DNA of 64,000 bases from Christiangramia forsetii KT0803 (GCF_000060345.1 NC_008571.1:930001-994000), one strand, 5' to 3'. Positions 21,789 through 30,623 are shown, counted from the first letter of the stretch. The notes: generated from the sequence alone by a model not told the origin. Program-made: numbers and translations.

Positions 21789-22259
21789 TTAATTTACCTT
21801 TACATAAGTTTGATCATAATCCTCTTGATTATCCTTTAATTGACCTTTTTCGTTGAGAAACAATACAAATGCTCCCAAGGAGGTTTTATAATCATTTATT
21901 GTGTCTGTGTTTGGCCAATGTAGAGTTCCAAAATATCTAAAAAACACAGCACTATCTTTGGCAATTGTATATTTGCCTTTTTCAATCAAAGTATCATTCT
22001 TATAATCAGTAAAAATCATTTTCCAAGTATTATTTTCATATAGGAAAAGTCGATTATACTTATTCTGTCTTATCAATCTCCAATCACCTATTATATCAGG
22101 AATATGAACTAAATCAATTTTTTTAATTGAATCAGTTTGTTTATCCGTTTGTTTTAAAATTTCTGAGTTTCCATTTTTATTTTTTACGCAACCTATTATA
22201 AGCGTAATTAGAAATACTATTAAGAATTTTATAGATAGATTAAAAAATTTCATACTCAA
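21789..22259 (-). CDS. Cassette 5: small lipoprotein of unknown function
   Basis: 156 aa. Signal with lipobox (LITLIIGC), then a short lipocalin-like beta-rich domain (IIGDWRLIRQNKYNRLFLYENN, KGKYTIAKDSAVFFRY). The pattern resembles small lipocalin-like or META-type envelope proteins, but no family is assigned. Compact cassette. Confidence 0.65.
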   Translation of the reverse strand: MSMKFFNLSIKFLIVFLITLIIGCVKNKNGNSEILKQTDKQTDSIKKIDLVHIPDIIGDWRLIRQNKYNRLFLYENNTWKMIFTDYKNDTLIEKGKYTIAKDSAVFFRYFGTLHWPNTDTINDYKTSLGAFVLFLNEKGQLKDNQEDYDQTYVKVN

Positions 22260-22278
22260 ATCTCAAAAAAATTATGCG

Positions 22279-22411
22279 TTACAACGGTTACGGTTATCGC
22301 AAGTTGCGGGAATAGGAACGCAACTTTGTCGGATTAGTTATTTTTTAATTGGTCTCTAAAATAACCATTTTTATCAAACTACCCGTTATTTGCGATTAAC
22401 CGTTGTTACCC
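22279..22411 (-). repeat. attC-6, type A
   Basis: Boxes TTACAAC and GTTACCC, both perfect pairs. Confidence 0.9.
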
Positions 22412-22908
22412 ACTGGAGCGCCACGGTTGAGTGAGAACCAAAGATATGCCGCCGTCGGGAATACATATTCTTCTAAAAAAAGATCTTTCTCATTTTTTAC
22501 AATCATTGCGCCTGAGTAATAGTCCGTTTCTTTGTTCTAAGTTTTTTTGATCTTTTTAGTTCTCTAGTAGCTAATTTGAATTTAAGCACCTACCAAAAGC
22601 TTCTTTAGTGTAAACATTCAATTAAACTTTTTTCGTTCTTTAGTTTTTAATTTCTTCGAGACGATTCTTCTTGGATTTTGAAGAGAACCTGGATTTTGTC
22701 AATTATCGATTTTCTAAAAGTTCTTTAGCGTAAACTTTCTATTGGACTTTTTTGTTCCTTAGTTCTGCATTTCTTCGAGACCATTTTTCCTGAATTTTGA
22801 ACTGAAATTGAATTTCGTCACATATCGATTTTCTGAAAGTTCTTTATTCAAATTTTTTAGCTTGGATTTTACAGTTTTTAGTAGCTAAAATTGTTTCGGA
22901 GCTCTTGT
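22412..22908. repeat. Cassette 6: gene-less type D cassette
   Basis: 497 bp without a convincing gene. It belongs to the type D family and contains two partial tandem copies of an internal unit (GTAAACATTCAATTAAAC... ATTATCGATTTTCTAAAAG and again from about 22729). It ends in GTAGCTAAAATTGTTTCGGAGC before attC-7. Confidence 0.7.
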
Positions 22909-23042
22909 GGGTAACGGTTACGGTTACCGCAAGTTGCGGGAGTAAGGATGCGGATTTGTCGGCTTAGTGTTTTTAATAATTGGTCTCTAAAATAGACATT
23001 TTCACCAAACTACCCGTTATTTGCGGTGAACCGATGTTACCT
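22909..23042 (-). repeat. attC-7, type A
   Basis: Boxes GGGTAAC and GTTACCT, both perfect pairs. Arms carry the compensated pair GGTTACCGC / GCGGTGAACC. Confidence 0.9.
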
Positions 23043-23046
23043 GCAG

Positions 23047-24027
23047 TTATTTAAATACTTCTGATTTTAGCAATTTTTCACCCTTTTTTACAGCGATTAA
23101 ACCTCTTTCGCAATCATCTTTTTCAATATTTTTCAAAATTTCTCCGTGGACAATTTTATTTCTCGGTCTCAACATATATTTCTGAATATCTTTCCATTCT
23201 TGAGTAGCTCCAAAGTCAAAGTCAAAATATTCTTTTATACCGCGTTTACAAATCTCTGAAATTCCAACAAGACATCCGCAATCATCTTTTTTCTTAATTT
23301 TATCTAGCTTTGTATTGCTTAATTTTTTTTTCAATTCACTGTAGATGAAATTCTCAAATAAAGTAGCTCCTTGGATTAAAGCCAGATTGAATCGTCCCAA
23401 GTGAAAATTATCTAACATTAACGCTACCATTTCATCTTTGAAACCATAGTAATTTTCTAACAATGTATTTCGGATAAGAATATCCTTGTTTTCTTCTAAT
23501 TCAAATTCTTTTCCCCCATTAAAGTATACGCCACCTTTAGTAGCCATTTTGAAAATTGATTGTTGATTTTCATTTTTATCAATTAGGAAATATTGATAGC
23601 TGAAAATGTCTTTTTTTACAATATTTCTTATCCAAAATTGATCAGATACCCTCCTATATATATTTATAAACTTGTTTAAATATTCTATTGATAAATCAAT
23701 AAACTGATCTGGGATTATACTTATAATTTTTTTGTCAATTTTACCTGAATTAAACATTTGTTCATCGAACCAAATTTGGACTATAGAATGTGATAGAATT
23801 CCAGATCTGTCTTCATCTGTTTTTGAAAATTCTGCCATATCAAAACCATCTTTCCATCTGAAATCATAGATTCTTTTTGTTTTTATTAAAGCAGGAATAC
23901 TATCAATTTGAATTAAATAAGGTTCACCTTTATCTTCTGGCTCTGTAGAGTTGAGAATGTCAAATGCAATTGGTAGTTTGTATTGCAAAACGACATTTCT
24001 TAGTTTTTCTATGTTAAAATCACTCAT
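23047..24027 (-). CDS. Cassette 7: HEPN-motif protein
   Basis: 326 aa. The C-terminal 120 residues are helical and contain RPRNKIVHGEIL, the R-N-x3-H motif of HEPN domains, preceded by a helix (FNLALIQGATLFENFIYSELKKKL) typical of the HEPN/Apea group. HEPN proteins are often RNases in toxin or antiphage systems. The N-terminal 200 residues are unassigned. No partner gene shares the cassette. Confidence 0.65.
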   Translation of the reverse strand: MSDFNIEKLRNVVLQYKLPIAFDILNSTEPEDKGEPYLIQIDSIPALIKTKRIYDFRWKDGFDMAEFSKTDEDRSGILSHSIVQIWFDEQMFNSGKIDKKIISIIPDQFIDLSIEYLNKFINIYRRVSDQFWIRNIVKKDIFSYQYFLIDKNENQQSIFKMATKGGVYFNGGKEFELEENKDILIRNTLLENYYGFKDEMVALMLDNFHLGRFNLALIQGATLFENFIYSELKKKLSNTKLDKIKKKDDCGCLVGISEICKRGIKEYFDFDFGATQEWKDIQKYMLRPRNKIVHGEILKNIEKDDCERGLIAVKKGEKLLKSEVFK

Positions 24028-24037
24028 AAATAATTGC

Positions 24038-24171
24038 AGGTAACGGTTACGGTTATCGCAAGTTGCGGGAGTAGGGACGCGGATTTGTCGGCTTAGTTAT
24101 TTTCATAATTGGTCTCTAAAATTACACTTTTTCCGGCTAAACCTGTTATTTGCGATGAACCGATGTTGGCA
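24038..24171 (-). repeat. attC-8, type A
   Basis: Boxes AGGTAAC and GTTGGCA, both perfect pairs. The loop differs from most type A sites (TTACACTTTTTCCGGCTAAACC). Confidence 0.88.
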
Positions 24172-24175
24172 ATAG

Positions 24176-25000
24176 TTAATTACTAGAAATGATCAATTTC
24201 CAGTTTTTAGGAAAATCCTTGCTTTCCCAACATGCTTCAATTTCTTGGGGAGTTGTTAATTCGTTGCTTTTAAGATAGACAGCGGCGATAAAATTGTCAT
24301 ATCTCTCATCACCTATGTAATTGATAGAATCAGTTTTAATTTCATCTATATATTTCTCAATATCATTTTCCTTTTCTGATTTGATATATTTATATTCTAT
24401 CGCAGTTTTTAATTCTGGAATTAAAATGTCAGGTTTATAATATTTAAATTTTTGAATAAAAGATGCCTGATTTTTTTTCCTAACTTTTGGAAAATAGAGA
24501 CCAATTATCCATTTCACAGTATTATAGACCTGTTCTTCTCTTTGAATATCAGACACTTTCATTTTTTTCAAAATATGATTTGTATTACTTAAAATACTAT
24601 GAACTTTCAGAAGTTCATCTTCAATTCTTTTCTTTGTAGAAAAATCGTTATAAGGATTTAAATGAATATAGAAGTCATTTATTATTTTAAGCTCTGTTTC
24701 GCTTTCAGGATGATATAGAGCTTCGTCCAATAAATCTAATTCATTTTTGATTTTATCTTCAAACTCTCTTTGAAATGTTTCGTAGCTATTATTCAAATTT
24801 TTAGCTTCAAAATAACTTAGGATTAAGTAGTAGAGGTCCTTAATTCTGAATTTTAACCAGTCGTCAGTATAACCTGGATATTCTTCATAGTAATCTTTTG
24901 AATAATTTTGATTCATCCAATGCTGATAAAACTCATGTTGAATTGAAGAAGTTGTTTTTTTTATTTTCTCAATAATAAATTCTGTTTCTATTTTTGTCAT
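24176..25000 (-). CDS. Cassette 8: PD-(D/E)XK nuclease-like protein
   Basis: 274 aa. A helical N-terminal half precedes YYKPDILIPELK and TAIEYKYI, a good PD...ExK motif, followed by a helix with Lys/Asp and a YDNFIAAVYLK strand. This order matches the restriction-endonuclease-like core. It could be a single-protein restriction or antiphage nuclease; no methyltransferase is in the cassette. Confidence 0.65.
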   Translation of the reverse strand: MTKIETEFIIEKIKKTTSSIQHEFYQHWMNQNYSKDYYEEYPGYTDDWLKFRIKDLYYLILSYFEAKNLNNSYETFQREFEDKIKNELDLLDEALYHPESETELKIINDFYIHLNPYNDFSTKKRIEDELLKVHSILSNTNHILKKMKVSDIQREEQVYNTVKWIIGLYFPKVRKKNQASFIQKFKYYKPDILIPELKTAIEYKYIKSEKENDIEKYIDEIKTDSINYIGDERYDNFIAAVYLKSNELTTPQEIEACWESKDFPKNWKLIISSN

Positions 25001-25013
25001 TCTTATTAATTAT

Positions 25014-25147
25014 TGCCAACGGTCTTGGTTAAGGCAAGTAGCGTGGAGTAGGGACACGTTCTTGTCGGCTTAGTTGTTTGTTATTTGGACTCTAAAATAG
25101 CACTTTTCACCTAAATGCCCGCTATTTGCGCTTAACCGATGTTGGCA
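25014..25147 (-). repeat. attC-9, type A variant
   Basis: Boxes TGCCAAC and GTTGGCA, both perfect. Arms GGTTAAGGCAAGTAGCGTGG / CCCGCTATTTGCGCTTAACC diverge from the family with partly compensated changes. Confidence 0.85.
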
Positions 25148-25162
25148 ACTGGCTTTTTTTAT

Positions 25163-25528
25163 TTAATGTTTCCAATGTTCTAATCTAAAATCAGTTACTA
25201 TTGAATCTTTATCAAACTCAACATACAATTCTTTTACCTCCATTGGGTCAATATTCCAACCATAATCGACCATAATTTCGTACGTGATTTCGTTTGTTTC
25301 TTCATTCTGATAGTTTCCAGGTTCTCCTAATAATTCAACGACTTTTCTTAATTTCATTCCTTTTTTAAGGTGATTTTCCATTAAGTCTTGAATCATATTT
25401 TCTCGGTATTCATAAAATCCGTCAAATCTTTCATTCCATTTAGATTTGTCAAATTCCATTTCTTTTACTCCACAACTTGATAGTTGCGTTATGATAATTA
25501 AGAAAAATATTTTATATAATGTTTTCAA
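25163..25528 (-). CDS. Cassette 9: small lipoprotein
   Basis: 121 aa. Lipoprotein signal (IFFLIIITQLSSC) then a short domain with KLRKVVELLGEPGNYQ, a pattern seen in SmpA/OmlA-like (BamE-fold) domains where a helix-LGxP turn is followed by a strand (ITYEIMVDYGW). Function unknown. It overlaps the CdiI-like gene by 4 bp (ATGA). Confidence 0.65.
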   Translation of the reverse strand: MKTLYKIFFLIIITQLSSCGVKEMEFDKSKWNERFDGFYEYRENMIQDLMENHLKKGMKLRKVVELLGEPGNYQNEETNEITYEIMVDYGWNIDPMEVKELYVEFDKDSIVTDFRLEHWKH

Positions 25529-25917
25529 CTCGTCTTTTCAATTATTTGGTTAAATTTTTTTTCTCCGAGTTCATCTTTTATTCGTTGTAAATTTAATTCT
25601 ACAATCTTTTTAAAATTCTGAAATTCAAAGGGATTTTTACTCCAAAATTCAGTCGGTAAATTCGAAACTGCTGTAAGTAAATCGCCTTCATAAAAGTCAC
25701 ATTCGGTTAAAATATTCTGTTCGAGTTTTTCGAGAGCAATTCCGATTAGATATTCAGTTCCGATTTGTTGAGAAATCAGAAGTCGTATCTGTTCATTTGT
25801 CAATTCCGCAACACCTATTTTTCGATAACGATGACATTTTTCAACCAAATCTGTCGGAAATTCGGAAGGATTTTTCCAAATATCTTTTTCTAATTGTTCG
25901 ATTGATTTTGTTTTCAT
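25525..25917 (-). CDS. Cassette 9: contact-dependent inhibition immunity-like protein (CdiI family)
   Basis: 130 aa. IEQLEKDIWKNP, CHRYRKIGVAELTNEQIRLL, EYLIGIALEKLE and the FYEGDLLTAVS block match the all-helical CDI immunity family. Such proteins neutralise a CdiA toxin domain. No CdiA, CdiB or toxin is present, so it would be an orphan immunity gene protecting against neighbours. Cotranslated with the lipoprotein downstream. Confidence 0.7.
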   Translation of the reverse strand: MKTKSIEQLEKDIWKNPSEFPTDLVEKCHRYRKIGVAELTNEQIRLLISQQIGTEYLIGIALEKLEQNILTECDFYEGDLLTAVSNLPTEFWSKNPFEFQNFKKIVELNLQRIKDELGEKKFNQIIEKTS

Positions 25918-25938
25918 TGTCGGTTTTTTTCAGCTTGT

Positions 25939-26072
25939 TGCCAACGGTTACGGTTATCGCAAGTTGCGGGAGTAAGGATGCGGATTTGTCGGCTTAGTTC
26001 TTTCCATAATTGGTCTCTAAAATAGCAATTTTCAGCAAACTACCCGTTATTTGCGATTAACCGATGTTGTGC
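25939..26072 (-). repeat. attC-10, type A
   Basis: Boxes TGCCAAC and GTTGTGC. The left box pairs with attC-9; the right box does not pair with attC-11 (expected GCACAAC, found TTACAAC). Confidence 0.88.
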
Positions 26073-26084
26073 GTTGGCCGTTTA

Positions 26085-27026
26085 CTAAGAAGTGGTACTT
26101 TGTTTATTTTTAATCAATTTTATTTTTTTACTATTCCAATTTAGAATAATGCGATAATCTTTAAAAAAATCTGAACCAAATCTTTTTTCCAAATATTGTT
26201 CTGAGTACACTTTTTCATTTTCTAGAGTTGAATTCCCAAATTCTATTTCGTCAATAATTCCGATGTAAGATTCCCTTGTTGTGTTTTGTTCTCCGTAAAT
26301 CCCAATAACACCTTTAGTATCTGATTTTTTAAAATCTAAAATTTCACCATTTTCTGTCTGCTTTTTAAATTCAGAAAACGGTACGACTATCCCTCCGTTA
26401 TATCCTAAATCGACAGTAAAATTCCAAACTTTCTTTTCATTCACTTTACAAGCAATAGCTGGTACTCCTGCCACGCCAATAAACAACTTGTTTTCAATTA
26501 TATCTTCAGGTAAGTTTAATTTTGATTCATTGTCAGTTATAGTAATTTGCTTTCTTTTAAAATCAATATCCCAAATAGCGTGTTGCATTAAATTAGCCCC
26601 TATAAATCCGTGAATATTTAAAGAGGACCATACTGATACAGAGTTAAAATCATTTATTAAAGCGGTTGTTCCAGTAAAATCTATAGTTCCAATTTTAACT
26701 TTTTCTAGCCGTGTATATTTATTTTGTAGTTTATCATTATATACGTCACCTGCTTTTGCAGAATCTATAGCTTTTAAATTTAAACTTTTAGCAAGTTCTT
26801 TTGAGACAAGGGTAGGAGAACCTGTATCTAAAAGAAAGTTATAGTTCTTATTTTCTATTTCCACAGGTACAATTATAAACCCATTTTTAATCTCGAAAGG
26901 AAACGTAACACTATAGTTTTCTTGGTCTGTTTCTCCTTCTTTAAGATGTTTTATGGCTTTATTAAGGGAACAGCTATTTAGTAGAATAAGTGTTATAAAA
27001 TAAATAAATATTCTTGTTATTTTCAT
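26085..27026 (-). CDS. Cassette 10: lipoprotein retropepsin-like aspartic protease
   Basis: 313 aa. Lipoprotein signal (ITLILLNSC), then NYNFLLDTGSPTLVS with the catalytic DTG and a second, weaker copy NFTVDLGYNGGIVV. This two-lobed pattern is that of the bacterial gag-asp_proteas/aspartyl protease family in the envelope. Substrate unknown. Its cassette has mismatched ends, so the cassette may be a recombinant. Confidence 0.8.
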   Translation of the reverse strand: MKITRIFIYFITLILLNSCSLNKAIKHLKEGETDQENYSVTFPFEIKNGFIIVPVEIENKNYNFLLDTGSPTLVSKELAKSLNLKAIDSAKAGDVYNDKLQNKYTRLEKVKIGTIDFTGTTALINDFNSVSVWSSLNIHGFIGANLMQHAIWDIDFKRKQITITDNESKLNLPEDIIENKLFIGVAGVPAIACKVNEKKVWNFTVDLGYNGGIVVPFSEFKKQTENGEILDFKKSDTKGVIGIYGEQNTTRESYIGIIDEIEFGNSTLENEKVYSEQYLEKRFGSDFFKDYRIILNWNSKKIKLIKNKQSTTS

Positions 27027-27108
27027 TTTTTAAATTTTGTAATACAATTTTCTTACGGCTTGTTTACAACGGTCTCCTTTACTTCGCTTATTAATAAATA
27101 TACCTTTG

Positions 27109-27269
27109 AATTGAAGAAGGAGGAGAACTAAAACGGTCTCTAGATTACAGATCCAATATCCGTAAGAGTCCTCCATTCTTCATATGGGTAGCAAGAACCA
27201 TTTGGAATACCAGGTCTATTTATGGACCCGTTAAAGGAGTTAGTTAATGCGCCCTTCAAATAATAATTT
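27109..27269 (+). ncRNA. Predicted IS110 bridge RNA, copy 2
   Basis: Same sequence as the copy 1 region: closing stem at 27113-27124 / 27169-27181 and the same target-like and donor-like guide segments. Confidence 0.72.
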
Positions 27270-27278
27270 TTTAAAAAT

Positions 27279-28265
27279 ATGAAAAATTACCAAGAAGTAA
27301 TCGGAATTGATGTTTCAAAAAGCAAGTTAGATGCTTATGGGCACAATCGTGGTTCCCACCGTGAATTCAGTAATGATGTGTTAGGTTATAAAGCCTTGCT
27401 TAAATGGGCTAACGGTAAGAAACAAAAAGTGTTTTTCTGTTTTGAAAATACCGGTCATTATTCGTTAAAGTTAGCATTGTATTTATCTTCAAAGAAGCAG
27501 GTATATGTGCAAGAAAACCCTGTAGTAATCAAACGCTCTTCCGGAGTGATCAGAGAGAAGAATGATGTGGTAGATGCGATGATGATCGCCCGGTATGGCT
27601 GGCTTCATCGCGAGGAACTTTCTCCAAGTGAATTGAAAGATAATGAACTATTGGAAGTAGGCAGATTGCTGGCTTTACGGGATCAGCTGGTCCGTAGTCG
27701 TACGGGTTTAAAAAACACACACTCAGAGTTAAAGAAATTGCTAAACAGCAGTTCAACGGACACCTGTTGCAAGACGCTCGTAAGCTCTATTACCCATCTA
27801 ACATCTCAAATAAATAAAATTGAGAAGCAACTAAAAACCGTTATAAAGGACTCTGAACACTTATCACAGAATTATAAGCTAGTGACCTCTTTAAAAGGTG
27901 TAGGCCTGATAGTAGGTGCCCAATTGCTGTATCATACTAATAACTTTAAACGTTTTCAGACCTGGAGACAATTCTCCAGTTATTGCGGAACGGCTCCCTT
28001 TGGTCATAGTTCGGGAAGTAGTATTCATAAAAAGCGAAAATGCCACCCGATGGGAGATCGCCAAATGAAGAGCCTGCTTAGCATGGCGGCCTGTACAGCC
28101 ATTCAATATGACAGTGAATTACGGCAGTATTATAAAAAAAAGCGAGAAGAAGGTAAACTTAAGATGATTGCGCTGAACAATGTTCGTAACAAGCTTTTAT
28201 CCAGGGTGTTTGCGGTAGTAAAAAGAAGAACCCCATATGTGGAACTACACAAATTTGCTGCCTGA
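27279..28265 (+). CDS. IS110-family DEDD transposase, copy 2
   Basis: Protein identical to copy 1 (328 aa). Identity indicates very recent spread within the array. Confidence 0.96.
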   Translation: MKNYQEVIGIDVSKSKLDAYGHNRGSHREFSNDVLGYKALLKWANGKKQKVFFCFENTGHYSLKLALYLSSKKQVYVQENPVVIKRSSGVIREKNDVVDAMMIARYGWLHREELSPSELKDNELLEVGRLLALRDQLVRSRTGLKNTHSELKKLLNSSSTDTCCKTLVSSITHLTSQINKIEKQLKTVIKDSEHLSQNYKLVTSLKGVGLIVGAQLLYHTNNFKRFQTWRQFSSYCGTAPFGHSSGSSIHKKRKCHPMGDRQMKSLLSMAACTAIQYDSELRQYYKKKREEGKLKMIALNNVRNKLLSRVFAVVKRRTPYVELHKFAA

Positions 28266-28428
28266 GAAATAATAGAAAAAGCTTTGATTTAACCTTGGAA
28301 TACGGTTATCGCAAGTTGCGGGAGTAGGGATGCGGACTTGTCGGCTTAGTATTGGTTTGTTGGTCAAGTTAATTATTTTCTTTTTGAAGGTGCCGCTTAT
28401 TGGCGATTAACCGTTGTTAGGCACAGTT

Positions 28429-29088
28429 TTATGCCGGGATTCTAGTTATGAAATTTCTAATGCCGTCGATCAATAGATTGACCTGTTCTTTACTATAATT
28501 TTCATAATCTCCATGTGCAGCTTTATTTCTTAAATCTAACCAAGCAGTGACATTCTTATTATCTAATTTTTCATAAACATCATTTTTCATTAATTCTGCA
28601 TTCAATAAATCTGCTCTTTTCGGTTTACCTTTATCGTTCAGTTGATTTATTTCATTTTTCTCGGCTAATTGCTTCAAATGGTTTTCTAAGGTTGAACCAG
28701 CAATTACAGCTGCTGCATCTTTAAAACTTTTGTCGTTAAAATATGATGCCATTTCTAGAAAGTCAGAGAAAATATCTTGATGAACAATCTCCATTAATGA
28801 TTTTATATAACCATTATCTAAATCTTCTTTTAATGCTTTTGTAACTCCTATTATCTCGGGATAATGGTGATTTACGGGTGGATAGGTTTTTAATATCCTT
28901 TTTATTTGTTTTGAATAAGATGAATTTTTTCCAGTTATCCGTTGTACAGCTGAAATAGCTTGAGTGGAGATATTTCCTAACTCTCTATCGGGAAGGTCGC
29001 TCAGATCAGTATATTTTCCCATAGATTCTAATCGTTGTGATTTTTCTATAATTGTTTCTAACTGCTTTGAAAAGTATTCTATTTCCAT
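28429..29088 (-). CDS. Cassette 11: HEPN-like / abortive-infection-type protein
   Basis: 219 aa, all helical. The C-terminus has WLDLRNKAAHGDYENY, an R-N-x3-H motif as in HEPN domains, after a helix with AAAVIAGSTLENHLKQL. Proteins of this shape occur as stand-alone genes in mobile islands. RNase activity is inference. The stop lies 6 bp from attC-11. Confidence 0.62.
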   Translation of the reverse strand: MEIEYFSKQLETIIEKSQRLESMGKYTDLSDLPDRELGNISTQAISAVQRITGKNSSYSKQIKRILKTYPPVNHHYPEIIGVTKALKEDLDNGYIKSLMEIVHQDIFSDFLEMASYFNDKSFKDAAAVIAGSTLENHLKQLAEKNEINQLNDKGKPKRADLLNAELMKNDVYEKLDNKNVTAWLDLRNKAAHGDYENYSKEQVNLLIDGIRNFITRIPA

Positions 29089-29101
29089 GTTTTAAAATTG
29101 T

Positions 29102-29210
29102 GCCTAACGTTAGCGAATAAGAAGAGTAGGGGCTTCTAAATTTTATTTTAATATTTTTTGAAATATACACATTTCTTTGTTGCCCCTATTCTTCTTATTC
29201 GTTGTTACGT
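29102..29210 (-). repeat. attC-12, type C
   Basis: 109 bp. Boxes GCCTAAC (perfect with attC-11) and GTTACGT. Arms CGAATAAGAAGAGTAGGGGC / GCCCCTATTCTTCTTATTCG form a 20-bp stem with one mismatch and no obvious extrahelical base. Confidence 0.85.
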
Positions 29211-29555
29211 GCAGTAGAGCGGCATTTTGCAGAAATGCTGCGAGCGTCGTTCGACGGACCTGACCCTCGGGCCATCCCGCTTCAACCGTTTAGAATTGCG
29301 TTTATCCTTAGGATAGGCGACGTTCTGGAACGGGGAGCAAACAGTAGGATGGCTAAAAATGAGTGGAATCCCTAATTTCTTTTATTATTTTTTTCTTCTT
29401 CCTTTACAGCGAGTTTGCAGCTATCACTTTAAAAAGCACGCTTTTCTTCGTTAGCCGCAAGCAAACTCGCTAAGATAGCGGTACCACGATTTTTTATTCC
29501 TAAGCTTCTTCCTGTTTGCTTGATGCTGAGAGCTCGCCCAGGGCTGGCGAATGGC
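29211..29555. repeat. Cassette 12: gene-less structured type C cassette, copy 1
   Basis: 345 bp, more GC-rich than its surroundings and without a gene. Hairpins: GCATTT/AAATGC (29222-29238), CGTCG/CGACG (29245-29256), and a 10-bp stem GCGAGTTTGC/GCAAACTCGC (29409-29418 / 29461-29470) enclosing AAAAGC/GCTTTT. Six copies occur in the window. It could encode a structured RNA. Confidence 0.75.
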
Positions 29556-29689
29556 ATGTAACGGTCTTGTTTAACGCAAGTGGCGTGGGGTAAGGACGCG
29601 AACTTGTCGGCTTAGTTGTTTTTTACATGGTCTCTAGAATAACATTTTTCAGCAAACTGCCCGCTATTTGCTGTTAAACGATGTTGCCC
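29556..29689 (-). repeat. attC-13, type A variant
   Basis: Boxes ATGTAAC (one mismatch with attC-12) and GTTGCCC (perfect with attC-14). Arms GTTTAACGCAAGTGGCG / GCTATTTGCTGTTAAAC show compensated divergence. Confidence 0.85.
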
Positions 29690-30066
29690 ACTGTGGTTTT
29701 GTATCAGTTTAGGATTTTCCGTTAATCTCAAATTTCATTCGCGCCGAAAAATACTATTTTTCATCATTTTATTTTGTTCCGGTTTTGTCATTTTTTCAGG
29801 AATTATCTTTTTTTCCGCTTTTTGAGTTTTAATCCACATCGAATTTTCATTTTATTCATTTTCCCAACTGAGTTTCAAAATCAACTTTTTCAGGCATTTA
29901 ATCCGCACGAAATTTCGTCATTTTTTATCAATTGAAATTTTCATTTGAAGTTTTTTCTCCGCTTTTCTTTGCTCAGTTTTTGAGGATTTTTTTTCTAAAG
30001 TTCAGAACTTGACTTATAGTTTTTTGCAGATTTTCCATTGTGGACAAATGTTGTTGTAAAACATTT
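29690..30066. other. Cassette 13: gene-less 3' part with attC scar
   Basis: 377 AT-rich bp with no gene. Bases 29963-30044 repeat the sequence found at 30546-30626 (AGATTTTCCATTGTGG at both ends), and 30042-30055 reads GGACAAATGTTGTT, like a cassette end fused to a GATGTTGTT attC end. This suggests two cassettes joined by deletion of an attC. Confidence 0.55.
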
Positions 30067-30528
30067 TTATATCGTTTTTTCAATTAAATTTTTAATAAAA
30101 AAGACCGTCACTATTACATTCCTTTTGTGATACATCTTTTTTCTTTTCTCAGTAATTTGGTCCTCTGGTTTTAATCTTGCTCTTAAGTCAACTTTATATT
30201 CTGTTGGTTTAGTTCGGGAATACGAAAACCGCCAAGATCTGATTTCGTTTATAAAGTCGGTTCCATATTTTGGTAAAAACTGATTTTCTGAAATACCTTT
30301 CAATAAATTTTTCTTGGTTTCACTATCTAATATTATATTGATTATTTTTCCAGTTTCCGATTGCAGAACAACTATATTTTCTTCAGGTTTAATTTCCACT
30401 ATTAAGTGAGACTTCCAAGCGAAAATTTGGGCTTGAGAAACACCTAATTCTTTATGAACTTTTGCTTTCGCTTGATCCCAAGTCGGTTTAATTTTGAAAA
30501 TATTCCTGATTTTATCTAAAATTTTCAT
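30067..30528 (-). CDS. Cassette 13: hypothetical protein
   Basis: 153 aa, soluble, no signal. Family not recognised. The central part (HLIVEIKPEENIVVLQSETGKIINIIL) is beta-rich and the C-terminus is basic (RKKMYHKRNVIVTVFFIKN). The start is about 95 bp from attC-14. Confidence 0.5.
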   Translation of the reverse strand: MKILDKIRNIFKIKPTWDQAKAKVHKELGVSQAQIFAWKSHLIVEIKPEENIVVLQSETGKIINIILDSETKKNLLKGISENQFLPKYGTDFINEIRSWRFSYSRTKPTEYKVDLRARLKPEDQITEKRKKMYHKRNVIVTVFFIKNLIEKTI

Positions 30529-30623
30529 TTGAAATTTTTTATCCGCTATTTTTTCTAAGTTTTTGATGATTTTTTTCTAAAATTCAGAACTTGAATTAAA
30601 GTTTTTTACAGATTTTCCATTGT

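Larger units (their letters stand above)
27074..28302 (+). mobile_element. IS110-family element, copy 2, inserted in attC-11
   Basis: 1229 bp, apparently identical to copy 1, same insertion point after AACGGT and same orientation relative to attC. Confidence 0.9.
27064..28422 (-). repeat. attC-11, A/B chimera interrupted by IS110 copy 2
   Basis: Boxes TTACAAC and GTTAGGC. Right of the IS the left arm is type A (ATCGCAAGTTGCGGG) but the loop and right arm are type B (TTGGTCAAG, GCCGCTTATTGGCG). The arms pair poorly in the middle. The left box fails to match attC-10. Confidence 0.85.
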
